This document shows, piece by piece, positions 35,405-43,948 of a stretch of DNA of 64,000 nt (its first letter is position 1; each line of letters starts with the position of its first letter). This DNA is from UBA4742 sp963785815. GTDB lineage: Bacteria > Actinomycetota > Acidimicrobiia > Acidimicrobiales > Acidimicrobilacustridaceae. Made by a program: the position numbers and the translations under genes. Under the pieces are notes generated by a model. That model did no database searches. It saw only the letters and a list, made by a program, of their open reading frames with translations, and was not told the DNA's origin. The stretch covers positions 1,178,001-1,242,000 of the forward strand of contig CAWAWN010000001.1 of the NCBI GenBank assembly GCA_963785815.1. Direction: 5' to 3'.

Positions 35405-36355
35405 TCAGGTGTCCGACAGCGGTAGCACGAAGGTGGGCGTGGCCGTGGCCGCCGCCCCGCCCAGGGGCCGCACGGCGGTGCCCATGGAGATGAACTCGGT
35501 GGCGTGCTCGCCCCACACGTGGTTCTTGACCTCGAGGCGCACACCCACCGCGCCGGCCGCCCCGTCGCGCTCGACCTCGTACTGCATGCGACCCATCGCC
35601 AGCTCCCGGGCGTCATAGATGGCCTGGGTGTACTGCGGCATCTCCACGTTCTGGCCGATCTGACGCATGCTCTGCATCATCCCCTGGTGGGCCACGTGGT
35701 AGACGCAGGTCCCGAAGACGAACGACACCGGCAGGTGACCGCCCCGCACCAGGGTGAAGAAGTCCTGCCCCGACAGGTCCGAGGTGAAGGGCTGGCCGTT
35801 GGGCGCCAGGTAGGCGCCGGGGTTGGCGCTGGCCCGCACGGCGGTGCCCACGGCCATGAACTCCAGGACGTCCTGGCCCCCCTCGTACATGACCAGCTCG
35901 AGGCGCATGCCCACCACGCCGTCAGCACCGACCTTGGTCGCCTCGGCCAGCATGCGACTCATGGCGTTGGTGCGTCCGTGGTACATGGCCTGGGTCAGCA
36001 CGTCGAGCTCCATGGACTGCTTCCAACGCCCGATCTGGATGCCCACGTGGAACATCGAGCTGCCCACCACCATCGAGAGCGGCTCGAACCCGGCCTCCTG
36101 CACCAGCACGAACTCGTTGACCGACAGGTCCGAGGTGAAGACCTTGCCGGCCGCGATGTCGGCCAGCCGGGCATCACCGGCCTGGGGCACGCCGCTGGCG
36201 TCGAGCGGTGGCGCACCGCCGGCCTCCGAGGGCGGCGGCGCGGCGGCGGGAGGTGCGGCCGACGCCGGCGGTCCGGGTGGAGGGGGTGTGACCGGTGGCG
36301 GCGGGATGCCCGGCCCAGGACCGGGAGGCGGCGGAGGTGGCGTGGCATCGGACAT
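35405..36355 (-). CDS. Tandem YbjQ-like (UPF0145) protein with Pro-rich N-terminus
   Basis: A 316-residue protein with a Pro/Ala-rich disordered N-terminus of about 55 residues and two consecutive YbjQ-like domains (about 65-180 and 185-300). Each carries a TSDLS motif, a helix with MSRMLAEATKVGADGVVGMRLE-like sequence and an EFMAVGTAVR/EFISMGTAVR end strand. Single YbjQ proteins form rings and are annotated as heavy-metal binding on weak grounds. No membrane segment is seen. AAGGAT lies 6 nt before the ATG. Confidence 0.82.
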   Translation of the reverse strand: MSDATPPPPPPGPGPGIPPPPVTPPPPGPPASAAPPAAAPPPSEAGGAPPLDASGVPQAGDARLADIAAGKVFTSDLSVNEFVLVQEAGFEPLSMVVGSSMFHVGIQIGRWKQSMELDVLTQAMYHGRTNAMSRMLAEATKVGADGVVGMRLELVMYEGGQDVLEFMAVGTAVRASANPGAYLAPNGQPFTSDLSGQDFFTLVRGGHLPVSFVFGTCVYHVAHQGMMQSMRQIGQNVEMPQYTQAIYDARELAMGRMQYEVERDGAAGAVGVRLEVKNHVWGEHATEFISMGTAVRPLGGAAATATPTFVLPLSDT

Positions 36356-36428
36356 GGCCCGATCCTTGCAGCTCGACGGGCTCGGGGTGTGTCCCGCGGC
36401 AGAGGACGGACCCGCGGTGCAGACCGCT

Positions 36429-36845
36429 TCAGGTCAGCTGGGAGAGGGCGGCGCGCACCGCATCGGAGGACCGGGCTGCCTCGGCCAGGGCCCCGAGCAG
36501 CCCGTCCACCCACACCTCGATGGCACACGGTGTGCGCGACAGGGCCACACCACCCACCACGTCGCCCCGCGACGCCACCACCTGGCCGTGTTCGAGGCGC
36601 AGGTCGAAGACCTGGCTGCCGAGCAGGACCTCGATGTGGTTGACCCGGCCCCGGTTGAACATGCCGTCGCGCTGGATGCGCACCGCCTCGGGCAAGGCGC
36701 GGCCCAGGGTGCGCTCCAGCTCGTCGAGCAGGCCGCGCTGGTCGCCGCTGACCTGGTGCAACAGCATCGCCAGCCCCTGGAGCTCGGCCGGATCCCTAGG
36801 TGGCTCGGCGCCCGAGCGGGCTGGCATCTGGTCCTCGTCGCCCAC
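36429..36845 (-). CDS. Hypothetical protein upstream of the YbjQ-like gene
   Basis: A 138-residue acidic protein. GTG 36845 is chosen because GAGACT stands 6 nt before it, matching the leaderless pattern; an ATG at 36827 is possible. The N-terminal half is helical and the C-terminal half has strands (NHIEVLLGSQVFDLRLEHGQVVASRG). It is 73 bases upstream of the YbjQ gene on the same strand. I do not recognise a family. Confidence 0.6.
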   Translation of the reverse strand: MGDEDQMPARSGAEPPRDPAELQGLAMLLHQVSGDQRGLLDELERTLGRALPEAVRIQRDGMFNRGRVNHIEVLLGSQVFDLRLEHGQVVASRGDVVGGVALSRTPCAIEVWVDGLLGALAEAARSSDAVRAALSQLT

Positions 36846-36979
36846 CGATCCAGTCTCCACGCCCGTCCTCGCCCCTGGCAAGCATCCAACCGGCGGCAAC
36901 CACGTGGTTCAGGCGCAACCACATGCCGCCGGACGGATGGCGCGGGACCGAAACTGAGCATCGCTCATCTTGGCTGGCC

Positions 36980-36985
36980 TACACT
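36980..36985 (+). promoter_or_regulatory. Leaderless -10 element, amidase
   Basis: TACACT exactly 6 nt before ATG 36992. Confidence 0.6.
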
Positions 36986-36991
36986 CGGCCC

Positions 36992-38368
36992 ATGGCTGAC
37001 GCACCCTGGTCCGGCGACGCCTGCTCGCTGGTTGACGCATTCCGATCCGGCCAACGGTCACCGCTGGAGGAGCTGGAGACCACCCTGGCGGCCATCGAGG
37101 CCAGCCAGCTCAACGCCTTCTGCCACCTCGACGCGGACGGGGCGCGCCAGCGCGCCGCCCAGGCCGACGTCTCCCAGCCCTTCGGCGGGGTGCCCATGGG
37201 CGTCAAGGAGCTGGAACCGACCCTGGGGTGGCCCGACACCGAGGCGTCGCTGGCCTTCGCCGACCGGGTGTTCGGCCACGACTCGACCATGGTGGAGCGC
37301 CTGCGGGCCGCGGGGGCCAACCTGATCGGCCAGACCACGGCCAGCGAGTTCGGCGGGCTCAACGTCTCGGTCTCCAAGTTGCACGGCGTGACCGGGAACC
37401 CGTGGGATCCCACGCGCACGACCGGCGGCTCCTCGGCCGGCAGCGCGGCGGCCGTGGCCGGCGGCCTGGTCACCCTGGCCACCGGCGGCGACGGAGGGGG
37501 CTCGATCCGCATCCCGGCAGGTTTCTGCGGCCTGGTGGGCATGAAGGGCACCGCCGGGCGCATCCCCCGCGGGCCCCGCACGGTCATCGGCCCGCTCACC
37601 GTGGTGCTCGGCTGCCTGGCGCGCTCGGTGCGCGACGTGGCCCGCTGGTACGACGTGACGACCGGCTACGACTCGCGCGACCCCTACAGCCTGCCCCGCA
37701 TCGACGGGTGGGAGGCCGGGCTCGACCTGCACGACCTGCACGGCCTCAAGGTGGCCATCGTGGCCGACCTGGGCCGGGCCGTGATCCGACCCGAGCTGGC
37801 CGCGCTGGTGGACGAGGCCGGCCGGGCCCTGGCCCGCGACGCCGAGCTGACCCTGGTCGAGATCGCCCCGCCGACGCTGCCCGACACCAGCGTGGCCTGG
37901 GCCATGTCCAACCTGGCCACCCTGGCCATGGACCTGGGTGACCGGTGGCCGGCCTGCAAGGACGACCTGACCATGGAGATGGCCTTCGGCATGCAGCTGG
38001 CGTCGGAGTACTACAACCTCGACATGGCGGCCAAGGTCGAAGCCGACAAGATCGCCACCAACGAGGCCGTGGCCGACATCTTCGACCAGGTCGACGTGCT
38101 CGTCTGCGCCACCAACCCCGATGCCGCCTACCCGGCCGACGTGACCATGAACACCCACGTCGGGTCGGTGCAGGTGGGGGTGGAGAACAACCTGGCCCTG
38201 ACCGGGCCGTTCAACATCAGCGGCAACCCGGCCATCGCCGTGCCCATCGGCCAGGTCGACGGCCTGCCCGTGAGCATGCAGCTGGTCACCGCCCACCACC
38301 GCGACGCCCTGCTGCTCGACCTGGCCCGTGTGGTCGAGCGCGAACGCCCCTGGACGATGACGGCCTAG
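36992..38368 (+). CDS. Amidase signature family protein
   Basis: A 458-residue amidase with the complete Ser-cisSer-Lys triad K72 (MGVKE), S147 (TTGGSSAGS) and S171 (GGDGGGSIR). The two serines are 24 residues apart as in the family. The Lys is followed by Glu where most members have Asp. It hydrolyses an amide bond; the subgroup resembles actinobacterial enzymes with varied xenobiotic or storage amide substrates. It is transcribed alone. A dispersed repeat begins one base after the stop. Confidence 0.9.
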   Translation: MADAPWSGDACSLVDAFRSGQRSPLEELETTLAAIEASQLNAFCHLDADGARQRAAQADVSQPFGGVPMGVKELEPTLGWPDTEASLAFADRVFGHDSTMVERLRAAGANLIGQTTASEFGGLNVSVSKLHGVTGNPWDPTRTTGGSSAGSAAAVAGGLVTLATGGDGGGSIRIPAGFCGLVGMKGTAGRIPRGPRTVIGPLTVVLGCLARSVRDVARWYDVTTGYDSRDPYSLPRIDGWEAGLDLHDLHGLKVAIVADLGRAVIRPELAALVDEAGRALARDAELTLVEIAPPTLPDTSVAWAMSNLATLAMDLGDRWPACKDDLTMEMAFGMQLASEYYNLDMAAKVEADKIATNEAVADIFDQVDVLVCATNPDAAYPADVTMNTHVGSVQVGVENNLALTGPFNISGNPAIAVPIGQVDGLPVSMQLVTAHHRDALLLDLARVVERERPWTMTA

Positions 38369-38457
38369 AAGGCGAAGCCCGCCAGGGCGAAGCCGCTGGA
38401 CCGATGACACCCAGATGGCGGAGCGCCCGCAGGGAGGCTTGCCGACCGGAGGGCCAG
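38369..38457 (+). repeat. Dispersed ~88-bp repeat, copy 2
   Basis: Starts right after the amidase stop and fills the space before the convergent copper-monooxygenase gene. It shares AGCCGCTGGACCGATGACAC, then GCCCGCAGGGAGGCTTGCC and GACCGGAGGGCCAG with other copies. Confidence 0.85.
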
Positions 38458-38465
38458 GTCAGTCG

Positions 38466-40706
38466 CTAGCTCCCGTCCGGGATGAGGGCGTAGGTAGAGA
38501 AGCACATCTCGTCCTCGGTGCCCTCGGCGAACACGATGTACTTGGGCGGGCGGTTCGGGTCCAGGGAGCGGTCCCATGAGCAGGACATCTCGATGGTGTC
38601 GTTCGTGGTCACGTGGATGGACGAGGCCAACGGGTAGTTCATCTGCCAGTCGAAGTTCCACACCGGGATGTCCAACAGGACCTTCTGCTTGGGTGTGCCG
38701 GGGTCGAGGGTGAGGCGGAAGCTCTTGCCCAGGGTGTGCATGTGGCCGAACACCGACACGATGTTGCCGTCGGTGGGCACCTTGTAGTCGCAGGTGGTGT
38801 GGGCCACCCCGTTCTGGAAGAGCGCGGCCAGCTGCTGGGAGGACTTGCCGCACAGCCCCAGCAGGCCCGGCTCGGCCATGGTGCCCAGCGCCCCGTACTC
38901 CTGGCCATCCTGGGCCAGCGCCGCGTTGCGGTCGCACAGCGGGGCGACGATGCCCGGGTTGCAGGGGATCTCGACCGGGGCGATGGGGTTGATGATGTCG
39001 ATGGGCTTGACCGAGGCCGTGCCCGGGGTCAGCTGCAGCGACAGGGTGGTGCGGTCCGGTGTCGGCGCCGTGTCGTAGTGGTAGTGGATCTGCAGCACCA
39101 GCGCGTCACCGGGCTGGAGCAGGATGCCGGCATCGTCGGGGTAGATGACGGGGTCCTGGCCCGGCACCCACCCGGCCACCAGACCGGGCTGACCGCTGAA
39201 CCCGCTGCTCAGCCCCTTGTGCAGGTCGGCCTGGCCCGAAGCGCTGGTGGCCTTCTTGAACGCCGCTCGATCGGGCAGGCTCGGCCCGGCGTAGCACGAC
39301 CAGCCAGCCTTGCCGTCCTGGTCGCTCATGGCGACGCCCTCAGCCGCCTGGGCCGCGTCGATGTGGAAGATCTGGGCGTGGTGGATCTCTTTGACCTGGT
39401 CCGGGGTCACCTGGTAGCCGGTCATGTAGGTCGGCTTGGTGATGTGGGGGTCGAGCACGAAGCAGCGGTAGTCGTTCGGGTTGGCCAGCGACCCCTGATA
39501 CGCCTGAGGCATCCGCACGGTCACGTCGGCCCGGGGCTGGGTGCCCGCCTTGACCGGGCCCGGCTTGATCGGTGTGTCGGCCGGCTCGTCGAGCTTGCCG
39601 CCGGCGTCAGCCCAGGCCGCGATGGTGGCGATGTCGGAGGCGCTCAAGGTCTTGGCGTGGGCCAAAGGCACCCCGACGCTCGACGCCGGCCACGGCGGCA
39701 TGTACTTGGCCTGGGTCACCGTCTTGAGGCCGTCGGCCACCTGGGCTGCGTCCCCGGCGGTGGCCAGCTTCCAGTGGGCGGCACCGACCGTGCCCGGCTG
39801 GTGGCAGGAGGCGCAGTTGTTCTCGAGGATCGGGGCCACCGCCGTCTTGAACGACGGGCTGGAGCCGTGGGCCGACGTGTCGGCCGGCGCCGCGATCTGG
39901 TCCGGCACGGTGAACTTGGATGGGTCGAGCGCCACCAGCTTGAAGGTCAGCGAGACCGTGTCGCTGGTGCTCACCAGGCCGGCCAGCTCGATGGGGCCGA
40001 CACCGAAGGTCGACATCTTCACGGTGGTGGTGGCCGTGGCCGTGAGCTTGCCCTCGGAGTAGGAGCCGCTGGCCTGCCAGTCAGCCGGGGCGGCGATCCC
40101 GTTCACGGTGAGCGTGCCGTGCAGGGTGAAGTGGTAGGTGGTGCCCTCGGCCAGGTGATCCGGCAGACCCGTGATGGACGTGGTGGCGAACGATGCCAGG
40201 GGCGTCTTGGCCGAATCCAGGTAGCTCGTGCGGATGGTGGCGTCCCGCAGGTGGTTGTCCGAGTGCAGCTGCTCGACGTTGACCACGATGGTGCCCACGC
40301 GGCTGGCTGAGGGATTGCTGACGTTGATGGCCAGCTCGCCGGCGATGCCGTTGGTGGTGCCGACCGCGTGGTGGGCGGTCTGGCCGACGATGTTCTCGTC
40401 GACGCCGTAGGACATCTGCGACTGGGTGGGATCGATGCGGTAGACGGTCTCACCGTTGCCGGCCGCCAAGTGGGGCGCGGCGGGCACCACGTAGCTCACG
40501 GCCACGTCCTTGACCGACAGGATGGGTTCGAGCTGGGACCAGACGTAGAGCCCGGCACCGGCGGCGATCACCACGGCCAGCGCGAACAGCGACAGCACCC
40601 AGTGCTGGCGCGAGGCACGGCCGATGCGACGCCATCGCGGTGGACGAGCGGGGGACGCGTCGGTGTAGCCCTCTTCAGGCTGGCTGGTGGACTCGGATGC
40701 TGACAT
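38466..40706 (-). CDS. Membrane-anchored YceI - cytochrome c - copper type II monooxygenase fusion
   Basis: A 746-residue protein with a cytoplasmic N-terminus, one transmembrane helix (about 37-57) and a large exported part. Residues about 85-260 are a YceI-like lipocalin domain. A c-type haem site is CASCH at 298-302, with M336 as likely axial ligand. Residues about 390-746 match PHM/DBM-type copper monooxygenases: H442, H443 and H541 for one copper, H655, H657 and M734 (DEMCF) for the other. The order suggests an electron-transfer domain feeding a hydroxylase at the cell surface. The start has an AGGGGG site. Substrate unknown. Confidence 0.87.
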   Translation of the reverse strand: MSASESTSQPEEGYTDASPARPPRWRRIGRASRQHWVLSLFALAVVIAAGAGLYVWSQLEPILSVKDVAVSYVVPAAPHLAAGNGETVYRIDPTQSQMSYGVDENIVGQTAHHAVGTTNGIAGELAINVSNPSASRVGTIVVNVEQLHSDNHLRDATIRTSYLDSAKTPLASFATTSITGLPDHLAEGTTYHFTLHGTLTVNGIAAPADWQASGSYSEGKLTATATTTVKMSTFGVGPIELAGLVSTSDTVSLTFKLVALDPSKFTVPDQIAAPADTSAHGSSPSFKTAVAPILENNCASCHQPGTVGAAHWKLATAGDAAQVADGLKTVTQAKYMPPWPASSVGVPLAHAKTLSASDIATIAAWADAGGKLDEPADTPIKPGPVKAGTQPRADVTVRMPQAYQGSLANPNDYRCFVLDPHITKPTYMTGYQVTPDQVKEIHHAQIFHIDAAQAAEGVAMSDQDGKAGWSCYAGPSLPDRAAFKKATSASGQADLHKGLSSGFSGQPGLVAGWVPGQDPVIYPDDAGILLQPGDALVLQIHYHYDTAPTPDRTTLSLQLTPGTASVKPIDIINPIAPVEIPCNPGIVAPLCDRNAALAQDGQEYGALGTMAEPGLLGLCGKSSQQLAALFQNGVAHTTCDYKVPTDGNIVSVFGHMHTLGKSFRLTLDPGTPKQKVLLDIPVWNFDWQMNYPLASSIHVTTNDTIEMSCSWDRSLDPNRPPKYIVFAEGTEDEMCFSTYALIPDGS

Positions 40707-40901
40707 CGTGCCCCCTGGGCGTGGCCCATGAACGGGTGAGCGGTGCCGTCATCCCCCCGGACACCTCGGTCGATCGGGGTGCAGTTGCACCACGCGTGCA
40801 AAGCCTAGCCCGAGGATGTTCCCGGGGCAGGGTCGGCCTGCCGGCTTCATCGGGTCTCCACTTTCGGTTTCCTTGTCATACCCCCTGGGCAGAATCGAGG
40901 T

Positions 40902-41111
40902 ATGGAAGCACAGCTCCACCTCCTGCCCACCGAAGACGACGCCGATGTCTCCTGGAGGCTCGACGAGACCACCCGGGCCATCGGTCGCCGAGGGGTGGCC
41001 GACGCCCGCATCGCCCTGCGCGCCGCCCTGCGCCACCGCCACGACGACCCGCTCGACGGGCCCGGGGCCGAGGGGCGCCGGGTGCCCGGTCACCACGCGT
41101 CGGCCGCTTGA
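40902..41111 (+). CDS. Small hypothetical protein
   Basis: A 69-residue protein (MEAQLHLLPTEDDADVSWRLD at its N-terminus) followed by an Arg/Ala-rich helix. CAGAAT stands 6 nt before the ATG, one change from the window's leaderless promoter pattern, which supports a real gene. It is just upstream of the thiolase. No family recognised. Confidence 0.55.
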   Translation: MEAQLHLLPTEDDADVSWRLDETTRAIGRRGVADARIALRAALRHRHDDPLDGPGAEGRRVPGHHASAA

Positions 41112-41125
41112 CCGAACGGTCGGTC
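41110..41125. promoter_or_regulatory. GACCGA-N4-TCGGTC palindrome upstream of the thiolase
   Basis: A perfect 6+6 inverted repeat occupying the region from 8 to 23 bases upstream of the thiolase -10 hexamer. This position would block RNA polymerase. The GACCGA/TCGGTC half-sites are like those of TetR-family regulators of acyl-CoA genes (inference). Confidence 0.45.
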
Positions 41126-41132
41126 CACGGCC

Positions 41133-41138
41133 TAGGCT
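41133..41138 (+). promoter_or_regulatory. Leaderless -10 element, thiolase
   Basis: TAGGCT exactly 6 nt before ATG 41145. Confidence 0.65.
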
Positions 41139-41144
41139 CCCGGC

Positions 41145-42329
41145 ATGAGTGAACGTGAAGTCGTGATCATCGAGGCCGTGCGCACCCCGATCGGGCGCCG
41201 CAACGGTGGCCTGTCCACCATCCACTCCGCCGACCTGCTGGCCACCGCCCTCAAGGGGCTGATCGAGCGCAGCGGCATCGACCCGGCCGAGGTCGGCCAG
41301 GTCGTGGGGGGCTGCGTTGGCCAGGTGGGCATGCAGTCCTTCAACGTCACCCGCACGGCCTGGCTCACCGCCGGCCTGCCCCAGACCGCTCCGGCCACGA
41401 CGGTCGACACGCAGTGCGGTTCCTCGCAGCAGGCCACCAACCTGGCGGCCAGCCTGATCGGGTCGGGCGTCGTCGACGTGGCCGTGGCCTGCGGCATCGA
41501 GAACCTCAGCCAGGTCCCCATGGGGTCCGGCACGGCCAAGGCCATCAACGTCGGCCGGGCCATCCCGAAGAGCTACTTCCCCCAGTACGAGTTCACCACC
41601 CAGTTCGAGGGCGCCGAGCGCATCGCCGACAAGTGGGGCATCAGCCGCGTCGACGCCGACGAGTTCGGGCTCCGCTCCCAGCAGCTGGCCGCCCAGGCCT
41701 GGGCCGAGGATCGCTTCGGCACCCAACTCGTGCCCGTCGACGCACCCGACGTCGACGAGGACCGCAAGCCCACCGGCACCACCCACCGCGTCGAGCGCGA
41801 TGAGGGCCTGCGCGAGACCACGCTCGAGGGCCTGGCCAACCTCAAGCCGGTGGCCCGCGAAGACGGGGTGCACACCGCCGGCAGCTCGTCGCAGATCTCC
41901 GACGGCGCCGGCGCCGTGCTCATGATGACCCGCGACAAGGCACAGGCCCTCGGCCTCACGCCCATGGCCCGCGTGGTCGACACCTGCCTGGTCGGGGTCG
42001 ACCCCATCCTCATGCTCACCGGGCCGATCGACGCCACCCAGCGGCTGCTCGAGCGCAACAGCATGACCATGTCCGACATCGACCTGGTCGAGATCAACGA
42101 GGCCTTCGCCTCGGTGGTGCTGGCCTGGCAGCGCGAGCTCGACATCGACATGAGCATCGTCAACCCCAACGGCGGCGCCATCGCCCTCGGCCACCCCCTG
42201 GGGGGCACCGGCGCCATCCTCACGGCCAAGGCCGTCCACGAGCTGCACCGCGCCGATCAGCAGATGGCCTTGGTGACCATGTGCTGCGGCGGGGGCCTCG
42301 GCACCGGCACCCTCATCGAGCGCCTCTAG
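41145..42329 (+). CDS. Acetyl-CoA C-acetyltransferase (thiolase, FadA family)
   Basis: A 394-residue thiolase that cleaves 3-ketoacyl-CoA or condenses two acyl-CoAs. The catalytic set is complete: C91 (DTQCGSS), H350 (GGAIALGHPLG) and C380 (MCCGGGLG). The length and DTQCGSSQQA motif resemble actinobacterial degradative thiolases such as FadA5, so fatty-acid or steroid side-chain breakdown is likely (inference). Its last four codons and stop are part of a 40-bp tandem duplication. Confidence 0.93.
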   Translation: MSEREVVIIEAVRTPIGRRNGGLSTIHSADLLATALKGLIERSGIDPAEVGQVVGGCVGQVGMQSFNVTRTAWLTAGLPQTAPATTVDTQCGSSQQATNLAASLIGSGVVDVAVACGIENLSQVPMGSGTAKAINVGRAIPKSYFPQYEFTTQFEGAERIADKWGISRVDADEFGLRSQQLAAQAWAEDRFGTQLVPVDAPDVDEDRKPTGTTHRVERDEGLRETTLEGLANLKPVAREDGVHTAGSSSQISDGAGAVLMMTRDKAQALGLTPMARVVDTCLVGVDPILMLTGPIDATQRLLERNSMTMSDIDLVEINEAFASVVLAWQRELDIDMSIVNPNGGAIALGHPLGGTGAILTAKAVHELHRADQQMALVTMCCGGGLGTGTLIERL

Positions 42330-42394
42330 CGCTCCTGCTGCACCCTCGTCGGGTATCGAGCGCCTCTAGCGCTCCTGCTGCACCCTCGTCGGGT
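42315..42394 (+). repeat. Perfect 40-bp tandem duplication spanning the thiolase 3' end
   Basis: Two exact 40-bp units, 42315-42354 and 42355-42394. Each contains the inverted repeat GAGCGC-CTCTA-GCGCTC (42318-42334 and 42358-42374). The first copy includes the last thiolase codons and TAG. The paired hairpins may act as a transcription terminator. Confidence 0.85.
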
Positions 42395-42465
42395 TCCGTT
42401 CCCGACCGCAGGCCTCTCGCGGCGCGCGCCGCCTCCCACACGGCTCCCGTCTCGGAGGTCTTGTC

Positions 42466-43092
42466 ATGCGCTCGTCCACCAAGCTCGTGACCACGCTCGT
42501 CGTGGTCGTCCTCGGCCTGTTCGTCGCCCTGTTCGTCCTGTACGTCGGGCTCTCGTTGCACAACGGCGGCCGGGGACCGGACGGGGCCGGGCCCTCGCCC
42601 CAGACGGGGCCGCGGACCACCATCGCCACCACCGTCGACCGGGTCGTCGACGGCGACACCATCGTGGCGACCGCGGAGGGTCGGGCCGAGCGGGTCCGTC
42701 TCATCGGCATCGACACACCCGAGACGGTGAGCCCGTCCAAGCCGGTGCAGTGCTACGGCAAGCAGGCATCCGACCACCTCAAGGCCCTGCTCCCCGCCGG
42801 CACCCGCGTCACCCTGGTCACCGACGCCGAGACCCACGACGTCTACGGCCGCCTGCTCGCCTACGTGTACCGGACCCGCGACGACCTGTTCGTCAACCTC
42901 GAGCTGGCCCGAGACGGCTACGCCTCGCTGCTCACCTATCCGCCCAACGTGGCCCACGAGCCGCAGTTCGCCCAGGCCGTCGATGGCGCCCACCAACATC
43001 GGTTGGGCCTGTGGGGCACCTGCGGCGGGCCGGGGGTGCCCCTGGCCGACACCCCGAGCACCACGAGTCGGGACGAGGGCGCGGGCGGGTAG
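42466..43092 (+). CDS. Membrane-anchored thermonuclease-family (SNase-like) nuclease
   Basis: A 208-residue protein with an N-terminal signal anchor (about residues 8-30) and an OB-fold staphylococcal-nuclease domain. Key residues are in VVDGDTI, RLIGIDTPET (catalytic Arg and Glu) and DVYGRLLAYV (second Arg). It should cleave DNA or RNA outside the membrane. The ATG has a GGAGG site. It is followed 9 bases later by the ChbG gene, which has its own promoter hexamer. Confidence 0.9.
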   Translation: MRSSTKLVTTLVVVVLGLFVALFVLYVGLSLHNGGRGPDGAGPSPQTGPRTTIATTVDRVVDGDTIVATAEGRAERVRLIGIDTPETVSPSKPVQCYGKQASDHLKALLPAGTRVTLVTDAETHDVYGRLLAYVYRTRDDLFVNLELARDGYASLLTYPPNVAHEPQFAQAVDGAHQHRLGLWGTCGGPGVPLADTPSTTSRDEGAGG

Positions 43093-43095
43093 CGT
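43090..43095 (+). promoter_or_regulatory. Leaderless -10 element, ChbG-like gene
   Basis: TAGCGT exactly 6 nt before GTG 43102. The hexamer's TAG is also the stop codon of the nuclease gene. Confidence 0.6.
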
Positions 43096-43101
43096 CTGGG
43101 G

Positions 43102-43941
43102 GTGACCACGCTGGCGCAACGCCTGGGCTACGCGGCCGACGACCGCGTGCTGGTGATCAACTGCGACGACCTCGGCATGTGCCACGCGGCCAACGCCGGG
43201 GTGTACGAGAGCCTGCGCACCGGCGTGGCCACCAGCGCCACCCTGATGGTGCCCTGCCCGTGGGCCCGCGAGGCCTCGGCTCGCTACCTGGGCGAGGACG
43301 TCGGCGTGCACCTCACCCTCAACTCCGAGTGGGACCTCTACCGGTGGGGGCCGATCACCCAGGCCCCCTCGTTGCTCGACGGCGACGGAGGGTTCCCCCG
43401 CACCACCACCGACGTGTGGGACCACGCCGACCTCGACGAGGTCCGACGCGAGTGCCGGGCCCAGATCGAACGGGCCATCCTCTGGGGCTTCGACGTGAGC
43501 CACCTCGACAGCCACATGGGCACCTTGCAGCTGCGCCCCGAGTTCTTCGACATCTACCTCGAGCTGGCCGTCGACTTCGGGCTGCCGCTCCGGCTCTCCG
43601 GCGCATCGAGCCAACGCCTCATCGGCTTCCCCTTCCGCGAGCTGGCGCAGCAGGAGGGGGTCGTCTTCCCCGACGGGTTCGTGAACGTGCCCACCGGGGT
43701 CGGCAGTCGCCGAGCCATCGAGAAGGTCCTGTTCGACCTGCGGCCCGGGGTCACCGAGATCTACCTGCACCCGGCGGCCGACACCCCCGAGCTGCGAGCG
43801 CTGGCGCCCGACTGGGCCGACCGGGTCGACGACCACCACCTGCTCGTGCTCGACGCCGCCCTACGGGCCCGCATCGAGCGCGCCGGGGTCGAGCTCATCG
43901 GCTACCGCCCCCTGCGCGACCTGCAGCGCAAGGGCCTCTGA
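43102..43941 (+). CDS. ChbG/YdjC-family carbohydrate deacetylase
   Basis: A 279-residue metal-dependent deacetylase that removes acetyl groups from oligosaccharides such as chitin or cellobiose derivatives. The metal motifs are VINCDDLGM (Asp-Asp), VGVHLTLN and HLDSHMGTL (His ligands). A late YLHPA is also typical. GTG 43102 fits the promoter spacing. It is convergent with a GNAT gene 7 bases away. Confidence 0.88.
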   Translation: MTTLAQRLGYAADDRVLVINCDDLGMCHAANAGVYESLRTGVATSATLMVPCPWAREASARYLGEDVGVHLTLNSEWDLYRWGPITQAPSLLDGDGGFPRTTTDVWDHADLDEVRRECRAQIERAILWGFDVSHLDSHMGTLQLRPEFFDIYLELAVDFGLPLRLSGASSQRLIGFPFRELAQQEGVVFPDGFVNVPTGVGSRRAIEKVLFDLRPGVTEIYLHPAADTPELRALAPDWADRVDDHHLLVLDAALRARIERAGVELIGYRPLRDLQRKGL

Positions 43942-43948
43942 CCGGCGC

